Assembly: GCF_030272615.1 (NCBI RefSeq)
Contig: NC_081414.1
Coordinates: forward strand, 5,025,501-5,089,500
Direction: 5' to 3'
Origin: Cryptomeria japonica
Taxonomy: Eukaryota; Streptophyta; Pinopsida; Cupressales; Cupressaceae
DNA length: 64,000 bases
Below the pieces are notes generated by a model. The model saw only the letters and a list, made by a program, of their open reading frames with translations. It was not told the origin of the DNA and ran no database searches. Position numbers and translations under genes: made by a program. Numbering within the stretch: the first letter of the stretch is position 1; the number at the start of each line of letters is the position of its first letter. Positions 22,893 to 33,412 of this stretch are shown here, piece by piece.

Positions 22893-23655
22893 ATGTATAA
22901 AAGGGATGCACCAAAGTTGAACAAGTCAAGTTTCTCCACATGGCAGAAAAGGATGAAGCTGCACTTATCAGGAATTGGAGAATATGCAACATATTATCTA
23001 GAGAATGTTTACACTGCACGTAGCACCTACCCTATGACAATGGAAGAAATAAAGGCAAAGCAAGAACATATTCAAGCAATGATTGAAATAAAACAACATT
23101 GACCGACTTAAAGTTTAATGATCTAGAAGGTTGTAATGATGCCAAAGCTATGTGGGATAAGCTTACATCTATGTATGGTGGTGATGAACATGTTCAAAGA
23201 GCAAAAGTAGATAGTCTAAGAGGTCAACTTGAATCCATGAGAATGAATGAAGGTGATAACATAATCCAATACAGTACAAGGTTAAAGGAAACTGTCAATC
23301 AAATCAAAGGAGCAGGAGGAACTATTGAAGAAAAAGATGTAACAAGTAAGTTGCTGAGAACACTTCTACCTGCTTATGCCATTCGAGTCTCTACAATTAA
23401 TGAATTAAGAATGTATAAGTATGTTGAAGGAAATACAGTGGAGCAAGTGAGAGATTTCGCAAAAACATGGAAGAAGTACACAAACTATATGAGGAAATCA
23501 GAAAACAAGAAGAGTTTGAAGCATTATTGGCTAGTAGGTTACCGAGAGGCAAAGGTAAGTATAAAGGAAAGTTACCTTTAAAATGTTTTAACTGTGATAA
23601 AATTGGACATATGGCTTCTAACTGTCCTGACAAAGAATCTAGTGAAAATAGATAA
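22893..23655 (+). pseudogene. gag: Copia gag with zinc knuckle, two frameshifts
   Basis: Starts near ATG 22893 and reads KLNKSSFSTWQKRMKLHL, the copia gag start. A frame change near 23098 leads to DAKAMWDKLTSMYGG, GQLESMRMNEGDNI and LLRTLLPAYAIRVSTI. A second change near 23460 brings the frame LYEEIRKQEEFEALLASRL and the knuckle CFNCDKIGHMASNC (CX2CX4HX4C, complete). A TAA at 23653 interrupts before the protease. Gag forms the particle; the knuckle binds RNA. Confidence 0.88.
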
Positions 23656-25418
23656 TACCGAGATGACAGACATAAAGACAACCAATATAGAGGGCACCAA
23701 GACTTCAGAAGGAGAGATAGAAAGACATGCCTAGTAGCTGATGAGGAATCCAATGATAATAAATCTGATGGGACTGAGACAGAGGAAGTTGTATACGTAG
23801 CTATCAAAGATGGATCAGATGAAGAAAGGTATGAAGAAAAAGCCTTAATATCACACATAAATAATAATGATTCTTGGATCATAGATAGTGGATGCTTACA
23901 TCACATGACAGGTGATAAACAGAATTTTGTTAAATTATAAGATTATGATGGAGGTTATGTAAGATTTGGTAATGATGCACCATGTCCCGTGAAAGGTAAA
24001 GGTTCTATCACACTTCTTGACAATGCTAGATGTGATGATGTATATTGGGTTGAAGGTCTGAAATACAATTTGTTGAGTGTAGCACAGCTAAACAATACAG
24101 GATACCGAATAGAATTTCATAAAGGAATTATCAAAGTTCATGAAAAACATGGAAAGCTGGCTGCTACCAGGACTCAAACAAGAGGTAATACATTTCATCT
24201 TGACTCAACTCGCAATGATTGTCTGTATGCAAAAATAGAAGATGCCTAATTATCGCATAAAAGGTTTTGTCATGTAAATTTTGATAACCTGATCAAAATA
24301 AGTAAGAAGCACCGAGTAAGAGGTCTACCGAGCTTGGAAAAACCCACGAATGCAATATGTCGAGGATGCGAGATGGGTAAGATGACAAAATCAAGCTTTA
24401 AAAGTAATTCTTACACTTCTAAAGGAATTTTAGATCTTGTGCACACTGATCTTTGTGGTCCTATGAAAGTTCAAAGTTATTATGATGATAAATACTTCAT
24501 ATTATTTGTGGATGATTACTCAAGGATGATGTCAGTTATGTTTTTAAAAGAGAAATCAGAAGTCTTTCAAATGTTCAAATGGTATAAGGCAAGAGTTGAA
24601 AATGAAACAGGAAGACAATTGAAATGTCTAAGATCTGATAGAGGAGGAGAGTTCATTTCAAATGAATTTAACTTATTTTGCAATGACCATGGTATAATGA
24701 GACAAGTGTCTCCACCGAGAACACCACAACAAAATGGGATAGCTGAAAGAAGAAACAGATCAATTGTAGATTGTGCCAGAACCTTGATGATAGAAAAGAG
24801 AGTGCCTCAAATATTTTGGAGAGAAGTAATAAGCACTGCAGTCTACACCCTGAACCGAGTAAAACTGAAGAAAGGAATTGTGAAGACACTGTATGAAATC
24901 TAGTATGACAAGAAACCAAATGTAAGTTATTTTAAAATATTTGGAAGTAGATGTTATGTTCACAAAGATGACAGAAATGGAAAATTTGATCAGAAAAGTG
25001 AGGAAGGAACATTTCTTGGTTATTCTTCTAGAAGTAAAGCATTTAAATGTCTGATCAAATCATCTAACAAAATAGTGGAAAATGCAAATGTGAAAATTGA
25101 TGAATTTGCAAAAATGAATGATGAAGGAAATTCCAAAGAACTAGAAGATTATGAAGAGTTTGTATATGTACAACCGAGAAGTCATACCGAGAAAGACGAT
25201 GAAGAAAATAATCAGTTACCAAGTGATGAAGAAGATCATACAGAGCCTATTGAGCCTATATTAGCAAAATATGTTAGAAGAAATCATGCATCAAGTCAGA
25301 TTATAGGAGATAAGGATGCTCCAGTAATGACAAGAAACAAGTTGAGACAGAACACATGTCTGATATCCGAGTTTGAACCAAGGATAGTAAAACAGGCATT
25401 AAAAGCAATGAAGATTGG
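23656..25418 (+). pseudogene. pol: Copia protease and integrase, nearly readable
   Basis: The protease active site reads SWIIDSGCLHHMT (about 23872-23912), Asp-Ser-Gly intact. The gag-pre-integrase piece and zinc region (AICRGCEMGK) follow. The integrase core has all three acidic residues: Asp in HTDLCGP (24448-24450), Asp in LRSDRGGEF (24637-24639) and Glu in IAERRNR (24745-24747). TAA stops occur at 23938 and 24247, and TAG at 24901 where Trp is expected. The frame ends in a frameshift at about 25410, just before RT. The late part (25075-25300) is an acidic, poorly conserved linker. Confidence 0.9.
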
Positions 25419-26915
25419 GTGAATGCTATGATAGAAGAGATTGAACAAATCAAGAAAAATGAAACATGGACACTGGTCCCAAGACCAAAAGAGAAAAATG
25501 TAATCGGTACAAAGTGGATTTTCAGAAATAAGCTAAATGAAAAAGGTGAGGTCATTCGGAATAAAGCAAGGCTAGTTTGCAAATGTTATGCTCAAAAAGA
25601 AGGAATAGACATTGGTGAGACTTTTGCACCTGTGGCAAGACTTGAGGGAGTGAGAACATTGTTGGCATATGCTACTTACAAAAATTTCAAGGTATATCAA
25701 ATGGATGTCAAATCTGCATTTTTGAATGGTATACTAGAAGAAGAAATCTATATTGAACAACCTGAAGGATTTATTGAAGAGAAGAATAAAGATCGGGTAT
25801 GTAAGTTGAACAAAGCTTTATATGGCCTAAAGCAAGCACCTAGAGCATGGTATGAAAGGTTGCACTCTTACTTAATAAAGATTGGATTTATAAGGACTAG
25901 TGAAAACAACAACATGTATATGAAGAATGATAAGGAGAATGGAATACTGATTTCAACCATATTTGTTAATGATATTATTTTTTGTGGAAATGATTCTTTA
26001 TTGAAGAACTTTAGAAATTAAATGTGCAAAGAATTTGAGATGTCATTAATCGGTGAAATAAAGTATTTTATAGGTTTACAAATACTGCAAATGAAAAATG
26101 AGATTTTCATTACTCAATCCAAGTATATAAAGGAAATCTTGAAGAAATTTGGAATGGAGGATTCTAAACCTGTAAGTACTCCTATGACTACTAATTGTAA
26201 ACTATCAAAGAATGATGAATCTGCATCTGTTGATGAGACACTTTACTGATCTATGATTGGAAAGTTGCAATATGTAGTTCACAGCAGGCCTGATATAGTA
26301 CATGCAGTAGGTATAGCTGCAAGATTTTCTGCAGATCCCAAAGAAACCCATATGACAGCAATCAAGAGAATTTTCAGATACTTGAGAGGCACTGAAGATT
26401 ATGGTTTACTATATAAAAAGAGGAATGATTTTGACTTAAAAGTCTATACTGATGCTGATTGGGCAGGAAATATTGATGACAGGAAAAGCACAAGCCGTGG
26501 AGCTTTATTTTTGGGAGAAAGACTAGTGAGTTGGCTTAGCAAGAAACAAGGATGCATTTCATGGTCAACAGCTGAAGCTGAATATGTCGCTGCAACATTA
26601 AATTGTACCAATATAGCATGAATCAAACAACTGTTGGAAGGTATAAATGAGACAGTTACCGAACCAGTAAATATATTTTGTGATAATACAAGTGCTATTA
26701 ACATTTCAAAGAATCTGGTAATGCACTCTAAGACAAAACATATTTCTATAAAGTATCATTATCTAAGAGAAGAAGTTAAAGAAAAGAAAGTTGAGCTGGA
26801 ATATGTTAGCACAAAGGAACAAATAGCAGACATCTTCACAAAGCCATTGCCAAGGGACACTTTTGAGTATCTCAGAAGCAAGTTAGGGGTCCTACCCCTA
26901 TCTAGTATTCACTGA
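25419..26915 (+). pseudogene. pol: Copia reverse transcriptase and RNase H, key Asp changed
   Basis: A single frame with three stops. RT shows [48 protein letters not shown], then FVNDIIF (25962-25982), where YVDDIIF is expected: the first Asp of the catalytic pair is Asn, a G-to-A change. RNase H follows with VYTDADWAG, SWLSKKQGCISWSTAEAEY and EQIADIFTKPL, ending near 26912. Stops: TAA 26019, TGA 26247 (an Arg position) and TGA 26619 (a Trp position). This copy cannot have moved itself in its present form. Confidence 0.92.
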
Positions 26916-27288
26916 CGGAGTTTAGTGAAAGCATCAATTCTATGACTCTACAGAATAACTATTTATGAGTTGATGCTGATTTACACACTTTAGGAGGTTG
27001 CCTAAAGTTGTGGAGGGAACAGTGAATGAAGACAAGATTCCCTAACCGAGATTGAGATGATACATTTGTATATGTTTTAACAAACAAGGAAATTACTTCA
27101 CAGGGGAAGTAATCATGGATCAGTTTTACTTTTGGCATTGTTGTCAAAGGGGGAGAAGACTAACGACAGAGGGAGAAGATTACAAGAGAAGTTTACAGCT
27201 CAAGGATAACAGGAGAAGAATAATAATAGTTCAAATCAATTGGAATAAATCAATAAATCAGAAGTTGATATATATTGCCATCAATGCC
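26916..27288 (+). other. Copia 3' untranslated internal region
   Basis: Non-coding between pol and the polypurine tract. It contains a second polypurine-like stretch, TTGTCAAAGGGGGAGAAG at about 27142-27159, 150 bases before the one used at the LTR. Extra purine tracts of this kind are common in plant copia elements. Confidence 0.7.
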
Positions 27289-27300
27289 AAAGGGGGAGAT
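27289..27300 (+). other. Copia polypurine tract
   Basis: AAAGGGGGAGAT abuts the 3' LTR start at 27301. It primes plus-strand synthesis in this class of element. Confidence 0.92.
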
Positions 27301-28833
27301 TATTGGCATTACAATAAGTTTGTTGGTATGAGGATATTGAAGGTTGTTGGAGATTGATGATATAATTAATAAAGGATGATTATTGTCTTAATAATATTAT
27401 TTTGTCATTGATGTCAAGCAATTGATTTTCTGATTCAGTATGATGTTGCCATAAAGAGTATGTTTTGATGAGTATAAAGATGTCGGTAAGTGACATAGAA
27501 AGAATGTGAAAATGAAGGGGAGTAATAAGTTATTCAATGGGCAACTATTACCGAGTTGGACAATGATGAGATTATGTTATTTTGATACCTATATATGTGT
27601 ATTCAAAGACTAAATAAGAAGGAGAAAAGATTTCATGTAATAGAATGAGTAAAGGTTTGATACTATTCTATTTTATCGAGCAAGGAGCCAGTCAGTAAAT
27701 TCCAAGGTTATTGATGTCGGTTAAAGAAGAAAGAAGTCACCGAGTGTCGTCAGCAAGCAAAGCTACCAAGACAGTAACCGAGACGAATACAAAATGTCTA
27801 CCGAGTAAAGTTCATAATTAACTGAGCGTCAACCGAGCAGTAATAGAATGCATTGGATGAATAAATATATTATTAAATGAAGGATGCCATTGAGCTGGAG
27901 ATTTATAGAAGATTAGAATATCGTGCAAGAAGTTTGTTAAGGATCAACGACAATGAAAATTCAAGAGTTAGATCTACAACACAGATTGAACGGTCATAAC
28001 CGAGCACAAGTACCAAGGAAGGAATACAAGTTTCAAGGCAAGATAAAACATTTTTCAGTTCGAAGGATTCAATGAACCTATTCAAGTTTGAAGATCTGAT
28101 GGCTAAGATTAATCATGGGAAATGTGATCAAGGAGATTAAGCAGTTAGGAATTGCTTATAAATAAGGAAACGTTGATGAACAACGTATGCGGGCAAATAG
28201 AAGAACAATGATGAAGCTGAAGTGATTACAGAGTATAGAAGATTGAAGATCTGATTGAAGAACAAAGTGAGAAGCCCAACAAGGAGGAAGATAAGTCTTA
28301 TGACAAGATGATTTTGAGCACATAGAGTCTGCTATAACATTTCAGATGTGAAGTTGCAGATATATTTTATTACTGTTATTTTTTTTTGTAAGTGACAGGA
28401 AATCTCTTAACCGAGTGGACCTAACAGTCTTATTTGTAAATCCTCTAGCATGGTAACATTCTAATTGAGTGTTTGAAATCCTTTGACAAGGTCACTTCTA
28501 ACAAAGTGCAAGATTCTGATAGATCTGAGGGAAATCCCTTGACTGAGTCACATCTAGCAATGTGTCTATGTAATCTTTAATAGGATTGGCTTTTAACCGA
28601 GCATACTCTAGAAGAGTATATTTTCTTTGTGGGTCTGAAATCCCATAGTGGTTTTTCCCTATTTGGGTTTCCACTTCAAATCTGGTGTTAAATGTGTTTT
28701 GATGTTTCAAGTTTATGAGTTTGAATGATTTTCAGTCATAGTTGCATATCAAGTAAGTTCTATCGAGGTTGAATCTGATTAAAAGGTTGAATTGTGAGTT
28801 TATCTGATTCACCCCCCTCTCATTAAACTAACA
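27301..28833 (+). mobile_element. Copia 3' LTR
   Basis: 1,533 bp. Begins TATTGGCATTAC (the 5' copy has TGTTGG, so the terminal TG is mutated to TA here) and ends CTAACA, followed by GAGCAT. It is full-length relative to the 5' LTR and shows the unoccupied target site of the solo LTR. Confidence 0.93.
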
Positions 28834-29239
28834 GAGCATCACTTTTTCATGCCTTCCTTCTCATGCACAATCCACATTAAAAGATCATTTGCATCGCCAA
28901 TCCATAATAAGGTTTTTGTTCTTCTCTACAATAAGGTATCACTTTCATGGTGTAAGTTAGTTTCAAATGAGACACAAGTAATACTGGGCTTTCAACAAAT
29001 GAATCTTTTGGTAGACTATGGCTCTAACAATATTTCAAGATCTTTGTGCTATCTGTTCTCTATCAGGATAAAACATTGTGACCAGATCAAATACTTTAAC
29101 ATATGTGGCAAGAAACATTCGTGACATGAGGATTTTAATGTGTGTTCATATTAAGTCATTGGTTTTCTTTGATTTTATCTTCATGTGGTGTCATATTTCT
29201 TTTGCTTCTCAAGGATTTCTATGGATCATCTCCAAGATG
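28834..29239 (+). other. Element B post-pol spacer, second part, broken at about 29240
   Basis: Resumes after the copia insertion. It matches element C in reverse between about 61560 and 61980: GAGCATCAC, CAATCCATAATAA, AATGAGACACA and TGGTTTTCTTTTGATTTTATCTT. Homology ends near 29240, where the long-LTR element begins. No coding frame is supported. Confidence 0.75.
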
Positions 29240-30589
29240 CACGATCTCTACCATTTCGCCATTTCGCGAAGCTTATCCGGTATGCATCTTTCCTTCATGA
29301 ATCCACGCGCATCGTTGATCTTCGACGAACTTGCTCACCGGTTAAGTTGCCCTTTCTCTGCAAAACTTGCCTTGAGAACCGTGCCTATGCGGGGTCCACT
29401 TGGTCGTCACTTGGCCTCCTTGGTCAGCTCGAGAAGCATGCCCAAGCACGTAGGGTCCACTTGGGCACCCAACCGACACCTTGAGTCAAAAGCCTCTTGA
29501 GGCTTTGACACTATGGTAGTGTGAAGTCTTGTTTAAAAATATCAAAAATAACCCCTACCCAGCGAATGTGGGATAAAGTGTTTTGCCTGGGACTGTGCAT
29601 TCTTGAAAGTTTCTGAGTGTTTTCATGGCTGGCAATGCATTTGCTTGAAAAATTTTAATGCCTTTCTTCTTGCTGTGTGGGAGGAGATTGGATGGCCTTT
29701 TACATGCCAATACAAAGTTTGATATTTTTTTTTTAAAACCCTGTTCACCAGTCACGTGGAAGGCAAGGAGGAGGATTTAGCTTTGAACCTACCATTTAAA
29801 TTTGTTGAAGGTTATTATAGGCCTCTTCCACTGCATACCACACATTTGCTACAAGTTTCTAAACCTCTTTTTCAATGCCATTCTCCAGCCATTGCATTTG
29901 ATTTGTTTAATTTTAACTTTCAGCAGTTAATTCTAACTCATGGCAGGGAGGAGGGTGGATTGGGCATTATGCACTTGCTGGAAGTTTCAACTCTTTTTTT
30001 TTAAAACCACACCATTGCATTTGCTGCTAAAAATATCTGAATTACCCCTTTCTCATTTGTGCAGGGAGGACGTTGGCTTGCTTTCCAAATGAAATTTGCT
30101 TGGAAGCCTTTGTTGTTGCCTTTGATTTAAAGTTTATTTGCTGCTCAAACTTCAATGGCTCTTCAACACCGTGCACCACAACAGGCGGACTGGTAAAAGA
30201 AAGGCATTTCAATATGCCAATTGCATTTGCTAAGAAAGTCCTAATTTCAGATTTTCACCATGCCTTTCACATTTCTTTCAACTTCCTTTGTATTGTTGTA
30301 GCTGCTCTTTCCATTATCAAACTGTCAAAATCTCTTTGACTCTATCTTTGCTACTCTTATTGTCTTTAATTACTACAAGAGTTGTCCATAGGCATTTTAA
30401 AATCACTGTGTTTGTGCCCGAACTATGTTCTTGGATAATCTTATATGGGTTTATTCCTTCTTTTCTTCAAAGTAGCTATGAATGAAAAATGAGAACTAAA
30501 CATATGACATATTGATCCCAATTTTCAAAACCATAAAATTCTATAAAAGCTTCTCAGTTATATGCCCACATAATGAAACAAAATCATCT

Positions 30590-31660
30590 CTTAATAAACC
30601 AATTTGCCAACAAAATCAATGCATGAGCATGAGCCAGGTCAAGCCCCAAAGTGGGTTCGACTAATTTTTTTTTTGTTTTCATGCAACTGACCTTCGTAAT
30701 GCTTCAGGAACCTTAAACACACCTCTAGAATTGATCGGCACCATTTTCGGATCATTAAATTGAGTTTTGCAACTTTCAAGCACCTACACCACATTTTCAC
30801 ATTTAATTGCGAAGACATAATTTTCAAACCGATCAAAACACCTTTCTGGACCTCGCCGTTTGACAGACGTGTACTCTGATATACAAGCATGAACTCTAAC
30901 AAGCGGTTTTTCAAAATGAATCCTGAGTGAAGAGATATTAATTCTTGAAAATGACCGACTGGCTTTGTCGGCACTGCGGACCTGATGAAGTCAATGTTCA
31001 GGCAACACATGATGCCTTTCTTAAAAATATCAAATGACCTTCGTAGACCCTCAAATTTGAGGTATGGGTACCTTGAAGTACATATTAAAACTTAGAATAC
31101 TCAGTTTGACCAAAAGGATGATTGGGTGCAAACGATGCGCTCATAAAAATAGCAACTTTAACTAATATGACAATGAAAGTACGGATCACCGAAACAGATG
31201 GCCTAAGATACCCTTTTGAAAACTGATCAAACGGATTGGCAGGAGCTTGAAATTTGAAACATAGCTTGTCATTTGTACCAGTAACATCTCGGAACAAACA
31301 TTCTGACATGAAATTAACTGAGGCAACTTTTACACTTATGCAAAATAGGGCTCCGACTAGGTCCCGAAACAGGGACTTGTCAAAAGATACAAACTGCAAA
31401 CAGACTGAGCTTTGAAAACTGAGCAAATGGATTCATAAGGACTTGAAATTTTGCAAGCTAACTCATATTTATGCATACAATTGAAACCATTTTGAAATTA
31501 TCCATGACGATCAATAGGGAAAAAGATATAAACACTCAAAGTAGGCTACTTGGTAAAATTTGTATTTGCACCTAAAATGCACTTTCAGCTCACCCCTTGA
31601 AATGGGTACCTGATAAATTGATCTAAACTGAATTCTGAAAGTTGCAACACACTGCATAGG
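30590..31660 (-). repeat. LTR module copy 1 (of three), with conserved frames
   Basis: About 1.1 kb shared with 31776-33160 and 38336-39745. On the minus strand each copy holds a frame starting MCC-NIDFIRS, with STRL-GEV-KGV and a basic tail, for 110-135 codons (here 30639-31010). A second frame (31085-31426) reads CLQFVSFDKSLF. The protein is not one I recognise. The frames may be conserved only because the DNA is a recent duplicate. Confidence 0.75.
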
Positions 31661-31775
31661 CCAAATGGAAGGTGTAGGACACATTTCCCAAGCCTTACCC
31701 TTTGAGAATCATCTGGCTCCATTTTACCCTCTCTCTAACTAGGCCATTCAAATTGACTCATTTTATGATCATTTG

Positions 31776-33160
31776 CTGAGAGTTATTATGACCCTCTCAT
31801 TTGCCACTGCCACCAGGATGAATTCGACGTCATGCTAATTACATTTGCTTTGGAAAATTTTTTATTGCCTCTTTATAGCGACTACATGGGAGATGAATTC
31901 TATCATCATCACTCATATAACATGCCTCAGAATCACAATCCACAATTAGATATTCTGAAAATCCTTTATTAAACAAAGTCGCCAATAAAATCAATCCCCG
32001 AGCATGAGCCAGGTCAGGCCCCAAAGTGGGTCCGACTAAATTTTTTTTTGTTTTCATTCAACTGACCTTTGAAATACCTCAAGAACCTTAAACTTACCTC
32101 TGGAAACAATCCACACCATTTTTGGATCATCAGACTGAGTTTTGCAACTTTCAGGCACTCGCGCCACATTTTCGCATTTAATCGCGAAGACATATTTTTC
32201 AAGTCGTTCAAAACACCTTTCTGGACCTCGCCATCTAAAAGACGTGTACTCTGATATACAAGGATGAACTCTGCCAAGCGGTTTTCCAAGATGAGTCTTG
32301 AGTGAAGAGATATTAATTGCCGAAAATAACCAATTGGCTTTGTCGACACCATGGACCTGATGAAGTCAATGTTCTGGCAACACATGATGCCTTTCTTAAA
32401 AATATCAAACGACCTCCATAGACCTTCAAATTTGAAACACAGGTACCTTGAAGTACATATTAAATCTTTGGATTCTCAGTTCGACCAAAAGTCTAACTGG
32501 GTGCAAATGGCTACTTTAACTGATATAGTACTGAAAGTACGGATCACTGAAAACGATGACTTAATGAACCTTTTTGAAAACAGATCAAACAGATTGGTAG
32601 AGGCTTGAAACTTGAAACATAGCTCATCACTTATACCAACAATATCCTGGAACAAAAATTCTGGCATAACACTCACTGAGGCAACTTTTACACTTATGCG
32701 AAACAGGGCTCCGACTAGGTCCTAAAACAGGGACTTGTCAAACCATACAAATTGCAAACATATTGAGCTCTGAAAACTGTGCAAATGAATTCATGAAGAC
32801 TTGAAATTTTGCACAGAGACACACTTTTATGCATAGAATTAAATCCATTTTGAATTTCATCATGACAATCAGCAAGGCAAAAGATATAAACACCCAAAGT
32901 AGGCTACTTAGTAAAATATGCATTTGTGCCTAAAATGCACTTTCTGCTCACCCCTCGAAATGGGTACCTGGTACACTTATCCAAACTGAATTCTAAAAGT
33001 TGCACATCACTAAATAGGCTAAATGAAAGGTGTAGGACATGTCTCCCGAGCCTTACCCTTCGATATCAATTGGCTCCATTTTGCCCTCTCTCTAACTAGG
33101 TCATTCAAACTGACTCATTTGGAAATGCAAAGCAAAAATTTGAATTGGGCCTCAAAACTT
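31776..33160 (-). repeat. LTR module copy 2
   Basis: Starts at TTTGCTGAGAGTTATTATG and runs almost to the LTR end. The minus-strand frame 32014-32385 (123 codons) aligns without gaps to the copies at 30639-31010 and 38601-39008. This copy corresponds position by position to 38336-39745 of the other LTR. Confidence 0.8.
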
Positions 33161-33185
33161 GACTCAATTTTAATGAGTCCCAATA

Positions 33186-33412
33186 GTGGCTCTAACTGGG
33201 GATGGTTGATTGCTAGATCAACACAAGAATCTAGAATCTATGGTCAAGCAGACCACCCAAAACGGATCACATCTCTTTTCTTCTCAAAAACAGGGTATCT
33301 TTATTCTACCCAAACAGCAGGGCACTTTATTGAAAACCACACAACTGAAAGCAAAGCAACTATACAAAATATACAACTTATAAATGGCTCCAGGCCATTA
33401 AAAAAACTGAAA
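33186..33412 (-). other. Short internal segment between ORF and 3' LTR
   Basis: No frame. On the minus strand this is where a polypurine tract should precede the LTR, but the bases next to 33185 read AGTTAGAGCCAC, not purine-rich. Its absence weakens the model or reflects mutation. Confidence 0.4.

Larger units (their letters stand above)
19727..28833 (+). mobile_element. Ty1/copia element nested in element B
   Basis: Complete in structure: LTRs starting TGTTGGCATTACAATAAG (5') and TATTGGCATTACAATAAG (3'), both ending CTAACA; an initiator-Met-tRNA-type primer site; gag-pol in copia order; and a polypurine tract at 27289-27300. The duplicated target GAGCAT sits at 19721-19726 and 28834-28839; B's spacer reads on across it, as shown by the uninterrupted homologue in element C. 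A 1.6-kb solo LTR lies inside the 5' LTR. The gag-pol frame is readable from end to end but carries about six stops and three frameshifts. By eye the LTRs are about 95% identical, making this one of the younger insertions here. Confidence 0.93.
29240..33185 (-). mobile_element. 3' LTR of the long-LTR element, truncated
   Basis: Direct repeat of 37185-39765, by eye about 90% identical in the best-kept parts. It carries the shared module twice (about 30590-31660 and 31776-33160) where the other LTR has it once, which explains its extra ~1.3 kb. A hairpin sequence (AAAGCCTCTTGAGGCTTT, 29490-29507) is kept in both LTRs. The sequence matching 35664-37185 is absent. Confidence 0.7.
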
